Shown: in pieces, positions 45,309 through 53,672 of the stretch
Numbering within the stretch: the stretch's first letter is position 1
Layout: the number at the start of each line of letters is the position of its first letter
Assembly: GCA_903869595.1 (NCBI GenBank)
Contig: CAIPZV010000060.1
Coordinates: 1 to 64,000, forward strand
DNA: 64,000 nt
From: an uncultured beta proteobacterium
GTDB lineage: Bacteria; Pseudomonadota; Gammaproteobacteria; Burkholderiales; Burkholderiaceae_C
Reading direction: 5' to 3'
Position numbers and translations under genes: made by a program
The notes under the pieces: model-generated
The model's input: the letters and a program-made list of their open reading frames with translations, nothing else
Database searches by the model: none
Told to the model about the DNA's origin: nothing

Positions 45309-46940
45309 ATGCGCCAAACCCTGACTTCCCCGCGCGGCATGGTGACCGCGCCCCACCACCTGGCCGCAGGCAGCGCCTGCGCCGTGCTGCGCGAGGGCGG
45401 CAATGCCATCGAAGCCATGGTCGCCGCTGCAGCCACAATCGCCGTGGTCTATCCGCATATGAACGCCATTGGCGGCGACGGCTTTTGGCTGATTTCCGAG
45501 CCCGGCCAAGCGCCGGTGGCCATCGATGCCTGTGGCCGCGCAGCGGGCGCGGCGACGATTGATTTCTATTCGAGTAAGGGCCTCAAAGCCATTCCCGGAC
45601 GCGGCCCGCTGGCGGCCAATACGGTGGCCGGTGCCATCTCGGGTTGGCAAGAGGCGCTGGTGCATAGCGCGCGCATGGCTGGCACATTGCCCACATCGCG
45701 CCTACTGCAAGATGCGATTTGGTACGCCCGCGAAGGCGCACCGGTGACGCAAAGCCAAGTCAATTTCACGACCAAATTTTTGCCCGAACTGGCCAACGTG
45801 CCTGGCTATGCCGGGCAGTTTTTAGACCCGGCACAGGGCGCTGGCCACAGCGCCACCGTGCCGCAGGTGGACACCTTGCGCCGCTACCCTGCACTAGCTG
45901 CCACCTTGCAAACCTTGGCCGATAAAGGCTTGGATGATTTTTACCGCGGCGGCGTGGCAGCAGCCATTGCGGCTGAGCACGAACGCTTAGGTGGCCCCTT
46001 GCGCCTGGCGGACTTGCATGCCCACCGCGCCAGCAGCGTGCAGCCGCTTAGCGTCAAAGTCAGCGGGGCCACGCTCTTCAATATGACGCCGCCCACGCAA
46101 GGCATTGCGTCCTTGATGATCTTGGCGATTTTTGACCGGCTGCGGCTGCGCCACGGCATTCGCGAGGCCGATGGCGCGCCCTATTTGCACGCGCTGGTGG
46201 AAGCCACCAAGCAAGCCTTCAAAGTGCGCAACCGCTATGTCGCCGACCCGGCCACCATGGCCGCGATGGGCGTGACGCCGCAGCAGTTTTTAAGCGATAG
46301 CTTTATCGATCAATGCGTGGAGGCGGTGGATATGCACAAAGCCCTGCCTTGGCCGGAACGCAGCATTCCTGGCGACACGATTTGGATGGGTACCGCCGAC
46401 AGCGCAGGCCGCATGGTCAGCTACATCCAAAGCGTGTACTGGGAGTTTGGCTCGGGCGTGGTGCTGTCTGACACCGGCGTGGCCTGGCAAAACCGGGGCT
46501 CCAGCTTTTCGCTGGACAGCGCCTCGCACCTGGCGCTGGCACCCAACAAAAAACCGTTTCACACCCTCAACCCGGCGCATGCGCGCTTTGATGACGGGCG
46601 CCACATGGTCTACGGCAATATGGGCGGCGACGGCCAGCCACAAAGCCAGTCAGCCGTGTTCAGCCGCTATGCGTTGTACGGCCAGACTTTGCAACAAGCC
46701 GTCAGCGCGCCACGCTGGCTGCTGGGCAAAACCTGGGGCCAGGAAACTACCACCCTCAAGTTTGAAAACCGCTTTGACCCGCAAGTGCTGCAAACCCTGG
46801 CCGCTGCTGGGCATGATGTGGAAGTGCTGAACGACTACAGCGACACCATGGGCCACGCCGGTGCTATCGTGCGCCAGGGAAATGGCTTGTACCTAGGCGC
46901 AGCGGATCCGCGAAGTGATGGGGTTGTGGCGGCGTATTGA
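45309..46940 (+). CDS. hpxW: HpxW-like oxamate amidohydrolase (gamma-glutamyltransferase family)
   Basis: A 543-residue Ntn hydrolase of the gamma-glutamyltransferase family, self-cleaving into large and small subunits. The predicted nucleophile is T357 in PGDTIWMGTAD, so the split would fall after residue 356. Also seen are the start RGMVTAPHHLAAG with REGGNAIEAMVAAAA and the GSSFSLDSASHLALAPNKKPFHT segment. It has no signal peptide, unlike periplasmic glutathione-type enzymes. In Klebsiella HpxW hydrolyses oxamate to oxalate and ammonia. Following the allG gene by 9 nt, it would finish the route from oxalurate. Another amide substrate cannot be excluded. Confidence 0.84.
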   Translation: MRQTLTSPRGMVTAPHHLAAGSACAVLREGGNAIEAMVAAAATIAVVYPHMNAIGGDGFWLISEPGQAPVAIDACGRAAGAATIDFYSSKGLKAIPGRGPLAANTVAGAISGWQEALVHSARMAGTLPTSRLLQDAIWYAREGAPVTQSQVNFTTKFLPELANVPGYAGQFLDPAQGAGHSATVPQVDTLRRYPALAATLQTLADKGLDDFYRGGVAAAIAAEHERLGGPLRLADLHAHRASSVQPLSVKVSGATLFNMTPPTQGIASLMILAIFDRLRLRHGIREADGAPYLHALVEATKQAFKVRNRYVADPATMAAMGVTPQQFLSDSFIDQCVEAVDMHKALPWPERSIPGDTIWMGTADSAGRMVSYIQSVYWEFGSGVVLSDTGVAWQNRGSSFSLDSASHLALAPNKKPFHTLNPAHARFDDGRHMVYGNMGGDGQPQSQSAVFSRYALYGQTLQQAVSAPRWLLGKTWGQETTTLKFENRFDPQVLQTLAAAGHDVEVLNDYSDTMGHAGAIVRQGNGLYLGAADPRSDGVVAAY

Positions 46941-46974
46941 GCATTGCGGGCCGAAACCGCGTGCCAAGCATTGG

Positions 46975-47829
46975 CTACAACTTCTCCGTCTCCCCCGCCT
47001 TGGGCTGCCATTTCATCAGGCGTTTTTCGATACGACCGACCAGGCTGTCCAGCACCAGCGCAAACATCGTCAACACCACAATACCGGCCATAACGGTGTT
47101 GATGTCAAAGCTGCCTTCGGCCTGCAAAATCAAATAGCCCACGCCTTGGCTGGAGCCCAGGTATTCGCCCACTACTGCGCCCACAAAGGCCAGGCCCACC
47201 GAGGTGTGCAAGGAACTAAACACCCAGCTGGTGGCGCTGGGCAAATAGACATAGCGCAGTAACTGCCGCCCGCTGGCGCCCAGCATGCGGGCGTTGGCCA
47301 GAACGACCGGGCTGACTTCTTTGACGCCCTGGTAGACATTGAAAAACACCACGAAGAAAACCAAGGTCACGCCCAGCGCCACTTTGGAGCCCATGCCCAG
47401 GCCGAACCACACGCCAAAGATGGGCGCCAAAATAATACGGGGCATGGCGTTAAACGCCTTGATGTAGGGCTCTAACACCTGCGACATGCGGGGCGACAAT
47501 GCCAGCCACAAACCACCGGCCAAGCCGCTGGCGGCGCCAATGCCAAAAGCCAAAATTGTTTCGCTCAAGGTGACGCGCAAGTGGCGGTAAATATCGGCAT
47601 CGGTCACAAACCAAGCCCAGATGCGCTGCGCCACCATGTGGGGTTGGCCGAAAAAGAAGGCTGCTTGCCGATCGTTGTCAAACATCATGGGCGGTATCAG
47701 GCCCGGCTGCGTCATCGCATACCAAAACAGCAGCAGCGCCAGCAGCAAAAGTAATTGCCAGGCCAGCAGCGGGACGCGGCTTGAGGCCTTAGCGGTGCTC
47801 TGCGGCGCAGTGGGGTGGTTATTGGACAT
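46975..47829 (-). CDS. Ssu/Tau-type ABC permease
   Basis: A 284-residue inner-membrane permease of the nitrate/sulfonate/taurine class with about six hydrophobic segments and the ATPase-contact loop in ARMLGASGRQLLRYVYLPSA. It is convergent with the hpxW-like gene and in line with an ATPase and binding-protein gene on the minus strand. The 122-nt gap to the ATPase gene is occupied by a dispersed repeat. Substrate unknown. Confidence 0.93.
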   Translation of the reverse strand: MSNNHPTAPQSTAKASSRVPLLAWQLLLLLALLLFWYAMTQPGLIPPMMFDNDRQAAFFFGQPHMVAQRIWAWFVTDADIYRHLRVTLSETILAFGIGAASGLAGGLWLALSPRMSQVLEPYIKAFNAMPRIILAPIFGVWFGLGMGSKVALGVTLVFFVVFFNVYQGVKEVSPVVLANARMLGASGRQLLRYVYLPSATSWVFSSLHTSVGLAFVGAVVGEYLGSSQGVGYLILQAEGSFDINTVMAGIVVLTMFALVLDSLVGRIEKRLMKWQPKAGETEKL

Positions 47830-47861
47830 AGCTACGCAAGAGCTTCATATAAGCACAGGGC

Positions 47862-47895
47862 ATGGATTGCCACGGCCTTCGGCCTCGCAAAGACG
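47862..47895. repeat. Dispersed repeat, copy A
   Basis: On the minus strand the segment reads CGTCTTTGCGAGGCCGAAGG followed by CCGTGGCAATCCAT, matching the copies at 60623-60658 and 60774-60801. The inner GGCCGAAGGCC is palindromic, a REP-like design. It separates the permease and ATPase genes of one transporter. Confidence 0.7.
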
Positions 47896-47951
47896 GCCAC
47901 AAGTTGATCCATGTGTATTTGCGTTTCATCTGCATAGGTAAAAACCAACAT

Positions 47952-48770
47952 TTATGCCACCTGCAATTGCTGCTGATACCCCTTGAGCACTTCATCGCGC
48001 AGCACCGCCCAAATGGCTTTGTGCAGGCGGGCAAACTCAGGCGTCATTTTGACCTCGGCCACGTCGCGTGGGCGCGGTAGATCAATCGCGAATTCACCAA
48101 TCGGGTGCGATGCCGGGCCGGCGCTCAAGATCACTACCCGATCGCTCATAGCAATCGCTTCGTCCAGATCGTGCGTAATAAACAGCACGGCTTTTTTGCG
48201 CGATTGCCAAAGCGCCAAGACTTCGTTCTCCATCAATTGGCGGGTCTGGATATCCAGGGCCGAAAAAGGTTCGTCCATCAAGATGATGTCCGGGTCCATC
48301 ACCAAGGTTTGCGCCAGACTGGCGCGCTTGCGCATGCCGCCGCTCAATTGGTGGGGATAGCGGTCGCCAAAACCGCCCAGCCCCACGCGGCGCAGCCAGT
48401 CATCGGCCTGGGCTTGCGCTTCTGCCAAGGGCATGCCGCGAAATTGCAAACCCGCCAGCACGTTGTCGCGGGCGCTGCGCCAGGGCATCAGGCTGTCGGA
48501 CTGAAACATATAACCGGCGCGCCGGTTTAAGCCTTGCAAGACCTCGCCAAACACCCGCACCGCGCCCTGGCTGGGCTGTAGCAAACCGGCCGCCACATTG
48601 AGCAAAGTGCTTTTGCCGCAGCCGGTCGGGCCGACCACGCTGACAAATTCGCCATCGCCCACGGTAAGCGATACGTCTTGCACCGCGGTGTAGCGCTGGC
48701 CCGGCGCGTCTTTGCTAACGAAGGTGCAAGCGACCGAGTGCAGTTCGATGGCAGCAGCCACGGGACTCAA
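47952..48770 (-). CDS. Ssu/Tau-type ABC transporter ATPase
   Basis: A 272-residue ATPase of the nitrate/sulfonate class: Walker A GPTGCGKSTLLN near 46-57, Q-loop YMFQSDSLMPW, signature LSGGMRKRASLAQ and Walker B IILMDEPFSALD. It powers the permease at 46975-47829 with the binding protein encoded 4 bp upstream in overlap. The C-terminus ends GYQQQLQVA. Confidence 0.94.
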   Translation of the reverse strand: MSPVAAAIELHSVACTFVSKDAPGQRYTAVQDVSLTVGDGEFVSVVGPTGCGKSTLLNVAAGLLQPSQGAVRVFGEVLQGLNRRAGYMFQSDSLMPWRSARDNVLAGLQFRGMPLAEAQAQADDWLRRVGLGGFGDRYPHQLSGGMRKRASLAQTLVMDPDIILMDEPFSALDIQTRQLMENEVLALWQSRKKAVLFITHDLDEAIAMSDRVVILSAGPASHPIGEFAIDLPRPRDVAEVKMTPEFARLHKAIWAVLRDEVLKGYQQQLQVA

Positions 48771-49792
48771 CCTTTGGGGTATTTGGCGTTAGCCTTGCGC
48801 ACAAAGTCGTTGGTATAGACCAGGCTCAAGTCCAGCTTGGTGGCGGCTAATTTTTCATCCACGCTGGCCAGCGCGCGGAAGGCAGTTTCGGGGGCTTTAG
48901 CGGGGAATACGCCGTCGGGCGATAAAGCTTTCTGGGCTGATAAAAAAGCCTCCAAATACACCGCGCGGTCACCCAGGAAATAACTTTCCGGGACGACTTT
49001 GATGATGTCGCTGGGCCCGGCTTGTTGGATCCATTTATCCGCCCGCACGATGGCATTGGCCAGCGCTTGGACCGTGTTGGGGTATTTGTCGATAAAAGGC
49101 TGCGGGCAATACAAACAGGCGCCGGGCATGGGGCCGCCGAAGATTTTTTCCGCCTCGGCCACATTGCGCGTGTCGGTGATGATTTTCATATCGCCCGAGC
49201 GCGTGAGTAGGGTCGATACCGGGTCTAGGTTGCTCATCGCATCGACCTGACCGCCGCGCATCGCGGCCACCGCGCCATTGCCAGCGCCGACGCCCACGAT
49301 GCTGACATCGCTAGGCTTGAGCCCGGCTTTGGCCAGCACAAAATTAACCACCACATTGGTCGAGCTGCCCGGTGCGGTAACGCCGATTTTTTTGCCCTTT
49401 AAATCGGCCACCGATTTGTAATTGGGCATGGTTTTGGGGTTGTAGCCCAAGGTGATTTGCGGCGCCGCGCCCTGCACTACAAAAGCGCGCATGGGCTGGC
49501 CTTTGTAATGCATGTTCACGGTGTGCTCAAACGCCCCAGATACCACGTCCGCGCTGCCACCCACCACCGCCTGCAAGGCGCGCGCGCCGCCGGAAAAATC
49601 CACAATCGTGACGTCCAGCCCCTCGGCCTTGAAGTAGCCTAGTTGCTCGGCAATCGTCAGCGGCAGGTAGTAAAACAAGTTTTTACCGCCCACGGCAATG
49701 CTCAGTTGCGGCTTTTCCAGCGCCTGGCTCCACACCAGGGAGGGGAAAGCGGCGCTGGCCACCGTGGTGGCGATAAGTTGGCGTCTTTGCAT
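48767..49792 (-). CDS. Ssu/Tau/NMT1-like periplasmic binding protein
   Basis: A 341-residue exported protein; start at 49792 gives a Tat- or Sec-like leader MQRRQLIATTVASAAFPSLV with cleavage near WSQA. The mature part reads LSIAVGGKNLFYYLPLTIAE, with SGGARALQAVVGGSADVVSG and GKKIGVTAPGSSTNV, the type II fold of nitrate/sulfonate/thiamine-precursor binding proteins. The ligand is not evident. The purine-breakdown genes next to it suggest a nitrogenous compound, a guess from context only. Confidence 0.92.
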   Translation of the reverse strand: MQRRQLIATTVASAAFPSLVWSQALEKPQLSIAVGGKNLFYYLPLTIAEQLGYFKAEGLDVTIVDFSGGARALQAVVGGSADVVSGAFEHTVNMHYKGQPMRAFVVQGAAPQITLGYNPKTMPNYKSVADLKGKKIGVTAPGSSTNVVVNFVLAKAGLKPSDVSIVGVGAGNGAVAAMRGGQVDAMSNLDPVSTLLTRSGDMKIITDTRNVAEAEKIFGGPMPGACLYCPQPFIDKYPNTVQALANAIVRADKWIQQAGPSDIIKVVPESYFLGDRAVYLEAFLSAQKALSPDGVFPAKAPETAFRALASVDEKLAATKLDLSLVYTNDFVRKANAKYPKG

Positions 49793-50061
49793 GGTTTTGT
49801 CTCCTGCGTTGATCGGCTGGGCTTGATGCAGCCGCTTACTTTCAACCATGATAGTACTGTCGGTGGCGCAGGATCTTCCCTGTCGCGGGCAAGGACCTAA
49901 GTTTGCGGCGGTAGCGAGGGCATTTGCGATGCGCTTTGGGAATCCGCAACGCGGTGTAATCAGCGTAATCCAAAGGAAGTAAAGGAATCGAATAATCCAG
50001 TAATTTCGTGATATTCAGTTAGACTTCCCGTGGTAAACCGACGACCTTTTCAAAGGAACCC

Positions 50062-51078
50062 ATGCGCCTGCCGGATCTGCTTTCGATTGAGGGGTTTTTT
50101 GCGCGTAGCCTCCCCCTGTTGGCGGCCTTGGGGATGTCACTGTTGTTTGCCAGCGGCGCGTCCGCGCAAACCACCAAGAAAAACCCTTTGCCGGTGCCGC
50201 CTAATGTGGCAAACCCCTATACCTGCTCGATTGCCGAGTTTCGCACTATGGCGCTGACCACCCATGACCCGCAAGAGCGTGGCGACTTGGCGGCGCAATG
50301 GCTCAAAGCCAACGGCCCTTCCTGCTCGATTTCCCAGGTACTGCTGCTTAGCAGCAACCGGCCCCAATGGCTGGGCTCGGCCAATACCGTCAAGATCGCT
50401 GGTGTGTTTGACCAGATTATTGAAAACAAGCTGAAAAACGACCCGCTGGCGCTGAAATACCTGTACGGATCCGAAGGTGCCACCTCGCCCAGTAGCGGCG
50501 GCAAAAAAGGCGCGGAAGAAACAAGCGCCGCTGGCGCACCGGCAGCGCCTGCGGCTGGCGCTGCTCCGCCACTGGGCACCGTTACCCTGGCCGTGGGCAC
50601 TGGCAGCGCTGCGGCACCGATAGCTGGCGCACCCGCTCCTGCCGCGCAAAACATCAATATTTCCTTAGGTGCCAGCAGCCCGCAGCCAGAAGACCTGAGC
50701 CGCAAACTGCCCTTGGATTCCGAGGCCAAGCCGGTATTCCCGCCCGAGCGCGGCAAGCAAATGAAGAACTATTTCGGCAAGCTGCGCACCGAAATGATCC
50801 GCAACTACTTTATGGAAAACAGTTCGCCGGGCAGTTGCCCCGAGGGCCTAAGTTTCAGCAAGGCAGCGGGCTGCGAGAGCAAGAACCCGGTGGCCTGGAA
50901 ATTTGGCGAGGCCTTGCCCTCAAGCGCCAAATCATTCCCGATTCCTGAGCCGCTGCTGGGCAAGCTCAGTTTCTATCCGGGCTACCAGTTTGTACGCGTG
51001 GGCACTGACGTGCTGGCGCTGGAAAAAGACTCGGGCAAAGTGGCCGATGCGGTGCTCAATTTGGGCAAAACCAACTAA
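50062..51078 (+). CDS. Secreted or membrane-anchored protein of unknown function
   Basis: Not recognised. The 338-residue protein starts after a good AAAGGA site. It has a hydrophobic stretch SLPLLAALGMSLLFASG ending in ASA at about 36, so it is probably exported. An N-terminal domain (about 40-135) has two Cys in YTCSIAEF and SCSISQVLLL. An Ala/Pro/Gly-rich linker (about 138-205) follows. The C-terminal domain has NSSPGSCPEGLSF, AAGCESKNPV and the ending YPGYQFVRVGTDVLALEKDS. The last strand pair faintly recalls RcnB-type periplasmic proteins, which is not firm. The paired Cys suggest disulfides. A small gene follows after 35 nt. Confidence 0.75.
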   Translation: MRLPDLLSIEGFFARSLPLLAALGMSLLFASGASAQTTKKNPLPVPPNVANPYTCSIAEFRTMALTTHDPQERGDLAAQWLKANGPSCSISQVLLLSSNRPQWLGSANTVKIAGVFDQIIENKLKNDPLALKYLYGSEGATSPSSGGKKGAEETSAAGAPAAPAAGAAPPLGTVTLAVGTGSAAAPIAGAPAPAAQNINISLGASSPQPEDLSRKLPLDSEAKPVFPPERGKQMKNYFGKLRTEMIRNYFMENSSPGSCPEGLSFSKAAGCESKNPVAWKFGEALPSSAKSFPIPEPLLGKLSFYPGYQFVRVGTDVLALEKDSGKVADAVLNLGKTN

Positions 51079-51113
51079 GGGCCGCCAGGCCCGCGCAACA
51101 CCAGGAGACAGGC

Positions 51114-51311
51114 ATGCCAATATCCAATGTGAGTACTTCCAACTACGTGCCGCGCCCGCCGCCGCAAACGCGCGCGGACACCATGGACAAGATCGAGACC
51201 AAAGCGCGCAACGAGCCACCGCCGAAAGTCGTAGAAGCCAAGGCTGTCGAACATCGTCAGGAATCACAGCCGGTCAAGGCCAAAGGCCAGCACGTAGACC
51301 GTCGCGCCTGA
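51114..51311 (+). CDS. Small disordered protein, 65 residues
   Basis: Not recognised. The gene has a strong CAGGAGACAGG site before the ATG. The product begins MPISNVSTSNYVPRPPP and is rich in Pro, Lys, Glu and Gln (KVVEAKAVEHRQES), hydrophilic throughout and likely unfolded. It lies 35 nt downstream of the exported protein gene and is probably in its operon. Confidence 0.6.
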   Translation: MPISNVSTSNYVPRPPPQTRADTMDKIETKARNEPPPKVVEAKAVEHRQESQPVKAKGQHVDRRA

Positions 51312-51381
51312 AAGCGGGCGCAGCCCGTTTATTTATCGCGCACTAGGGTGCCATGCGCGCTGCGTCCGGGCGCAAGACCAC

Positions 51382-52098
51382 CTAGGCACGCGCACGCAGC
51401 AGCGGCGCCGTTTCACCGAAGAGCGAAACCAGGTCCGCCGGGGCCACCAATTGGCGCTCCAAATCCAGGTGCTCGGTGATATGGCTTAAGTGGGCTTTCA
51501 TCAACAGCTCAGCTTGTGCGCCGTTTTTGGTCAGCAGCGCCTCAACGATCGCCATGTGGTCGTCATCGCGGCAGTTGGTAAAGCCCGGGTCGCCATACAT
51601 ACCGATGATCAGCGAGCTGCGGGTCACCAGGTCTTTGACAATGCGCAGCATGACGGAGTTATCGGCCACTTGGGCCAGCGCCACATGGAACTGTCCGGAC
51701 AAGCGGATGGCCTCGCGCCGGTTGCCGGCCTTATGGGCCTGCGCCTCTTTGCGCAGCAATGACTGCAAAGTTTTGACATCAAGGCGCTTGACACGTTCGG
51801 CAGCCAGGCGGGCCAATGAGGGCTCTATGGCCAGGCGGGCCTCAAAAATCTCGCGTGCCTGCTGTGCGCTGGGCTGCGCCACGTATGCGCCACGGTTGGG
51901 CTGCAACTCCACCACTTCGCGGCTGGCAAGGATCAAAAGGCAGCGCCGGATGCGCATGCGACCTACGCCGAAAGCCGTACACAGGCTGGCTTCGGACAGC
52001 TTGGCGCCGGGCGCCAGGCGCTGGTCGATCACCGCCTCGTAAATCCGCTCTACGATATGGGCTTCCTGTGCGTCTTCGGGGCTCAACGGTTGGGACAT
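51382..52098 (-). CDS. GntR-family regulator with FCD domain
   Basis: A 238-residue regulator. The winged helix (about 12-80) has KLSEASLCTAFGVGRMRIRR and a wing VELQPNRGAYVAQPS. The FCD domain (about 85-220) has EARLAIEPSLARLAAERV, SGQFHVALAQVADN and the DDDHMAIVEAL metal-ligand region. It is divergent from the Liv-type operon, whose control region has a TTGTTAACA palindrome. The same palindrome stands between pucG and fdrA. It is therefore the likely regulator of both, with a ureide or breakdown product as effector; this is inferred. Confidence 0.9.
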   Translation of the reverse strand: MSQPLSPEDAQEAHIVERIYEAVIDQRLAPGAKLSEASLCTAFGVGRMRIRRCLLILASREVVELQPNRGAYVAQPSAQQAREIFEARLAIEPSLARLAAERVKRLDVKTLQSLLRKEAQAHKAGNRREAIRLSGQFHVALAQVADNSVMLRIVKDLVTRSSLIIGMYGDPGFTNCRDDDHMAIVEALLTKNGAQAELLMKAHLSHITEHLDLERQLVAPADLVSLFGETAPLLRARA

Positions 52099-52292
52099 GC
52101 GGACTCTAAGTCTTTGTTTTTAATAGCTTAAAAATGCAATTTAGCCAAATTCAGGAAGCGCGCCGGGCAGGCAATACGGCGTCAAACTAAGATGCGCGCA
52201 AGGTTTTCAAGACCCCTGCCAAAGCCGCAAAAACCGCGGTCGTTTACATCTTACAGGGGCTTTCCTAAGCCCACAAAAAACCCTAAAGTATG

Positions 52293-52321
52293 TTGACAAG
52301 ATTGTTAACACGATAGAAGAT
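52293..52321 (+). promoter_or_regulatory. Promoter with overlapping operator for the Liv-type operon
   Basis: A consensus -35 TTGACA stands at 52293-52298, and a weak -10 (GAAGAT) 17 nt further. TTGTTAACA at 52302-52310 lies between the two, where a bound repressor would block RNA polymerase. The rest of 52099-52406 holds an AT-rich stretch before the GntR gene (probable promoter), no gene, and a CTAGGAG ribosome site for the next gene. Confidence 0.55.
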
Positions 52322-52406
52322 GCGACTACCAACCTGATGGGACGCAAAGACTGCCAGGTTTGGAAAATTCCTTCCTTCTTCCATTCCCTCCCTAGGAGCC
52401 TTGTTC

Positions 52407-53594
52407 ATGAAAAAGCGTAATTTCCTAGCGGTCAGCCTGCTGTCCGCCACGATCGCAGCCGCCTTCAGCGGCGCTGCATTTGCCGCCAACCCAGTGTTGA
52501 AAATCGGTTTTGTCGGTGTTACTTCAGGCCCCGCCGCCAGCTGGGGTATCTCCAACCAGCGTTCCATGGAAACCCGCGCGGACTGGATCAATGAAACCGG
52601 TGGCGTAAAAATCGGCGGCACTACCTATGACGTGCAAATCGTCGCGTTTGACGACCAAAAAGACCCCAAGCGCGCTATTGCCGGTATGGAAAAAATGGCC
52701 CAAGAAGGCATCCACTATGTGGTTGGCCCTAACGTTGATGACGGCGCCGCCGCCGTGCGCCCCGTGGCTGAGAGCCGCGGCATCATGTACTTCCCCTATG
52801 CCTTCCCCAAAGAGCTGTACACCAAGCCTGCCAGCAACGCCATCTTGGGCATGGTCGCCAACTACCAGTCCGGCCCCGCTATTTATAAGCACCTGATGAA
52901 GGAAAAAGGCATCAAGAAGGTCGCTTTCGTGGCCGCCAATGAGTCCGACCCCTTAAGCCAGCGTGACAGCGGCGCCGCAGCGGCCAAAGCCTTGGGCCTG
53001 CAAGTGGTTTCGGCCAATGTGACTTACCAAGTGGACACCAAGGACTTCACCCCCGTGCTGCTGCCCGTGCTCAAAACCAACCCCGACCTGCTGGTTTTGT
53101 CTGGCGTGGCACCTGCGCAAGCACCCCAGCTGATCCGCTCGGCGCGTGAGCAAGGCTTCAAAGGCCTGATCTCTACCGAAACCGCCCAGGACGCCAACGT
53201 CCTGAAAGAAGGCGCAGGCAAACTGGCTGACGGCTTTATCTCGGTGGGCGGTGCTTCCACTCCCCAATTGGCTTCGGACAAGATGCGTGAATTCGTCGCA
53301 CGTTACACCAAGAAATTTGGTGAATACAACGACGAATCCAACACCAAGGTCTACGCCCTGGAATACATCTTGGAAACCCTCAAGGCCAACCCCAAAGGCA
53401 TGACAGACGTCAAAGAATTCCAGAAAACCATGGATTCCTTCTCCGCGCCCAACCCCTATATGGTGGGTGATGCCAAACTGAAGTACGTGGGTAGCACTTC
53501 CTTCGGTCAGAAGCGTCAAGTTTCGGTACCGCTGGTGGTAAATGTCTACAAAGACGGCAAGTTTGAGACGATGTTCGTAGCAAGCGTTGACTAA
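52407..53594 (+). CDS. Liv-type periplasmic binding protein
   Basis: A 395-residue exported protein with a Sec signal peptide (MKKRNFLAVSLLSATIAAAF, cleavage near AFA-A at about 27). The mature type I fold starts PVLKIGFVGVTSGPAASWG and continues with VQIVAFDDQKDPKRAIAGME and HYVVGPNVDDGAAAVRPVAE. ATG at 52407 is used; an in-frame TTG lies two codons earlier. It feeds the LivHMGF-type genes that follow. The ligand is probably not a plain branched-chain amino acid, given the racemase at the operon end. A strong terminator follows at 53615. Confidence 0.93.
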   Translation: MKKRNFLAVSLLSATIAAAFSGAAFAANPVLKIGFVGVTSGPAASWGISNQRSMETRADWINETGGVKIGGTTYDVQIVAFDDQKDPKRAIAGMEKMAQEGIHYVVGPNVDDGAAAVRPVAESRGIMYFPYAFPKELYTKPASNAILGMVANYQSGPAIYKHLMKEKGIKKVAFVAANESDPLSQRDSGAAAAKALGLQVVSANVTYQVDTKDFTPVLLPVLKTNPDLLVLSGVAPAQAPQLIRSAREQGFKGLISTETAQDANVLKEGAGKLADGFISVGGASTPQLASDKMREFVARYTKKFGEYNDESNTKVYALEYILETLKANPKGMTDVKEFQKTMDSFSAPNPYMVGDAKLKYVGSTSFGQKRQVSVPLVVNVYKDGKFETMFVASVD

Positions 53595-53614
53595 TCACTG
53601 ACTCCGCCCGACAG

Positions 53615-53652
53615 GCGGCAAGCGCGGCACTGGCCGCGCTTGCCGCTTTTTT
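53615..53652 (+). terminator. Strong intrinsic terminator/attenuator after the binding-protein gene
   Basis: GCGGCAAGCGCGGC and GCCGCGCTTGCCGC make a perfect 14-bp stem around ACTG, followed by six T. It lies between the binding-protein gene and the permease genes, so most transcripts should end here and a fraction read through. This sets a high ratio of binding protein to membrane parts. Confidence 0.92.
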
Positions 53653-53672
53653 GGCTTGATTGCAAGGCATGC

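Noticed and set aside
53640..53672. Earlier start of livH at 53640
   Set aside because: This ATG-proximal extension lies inside the right arm and T-run of the terminator; the family N-terminus MEQVVVNG begins at 53673.
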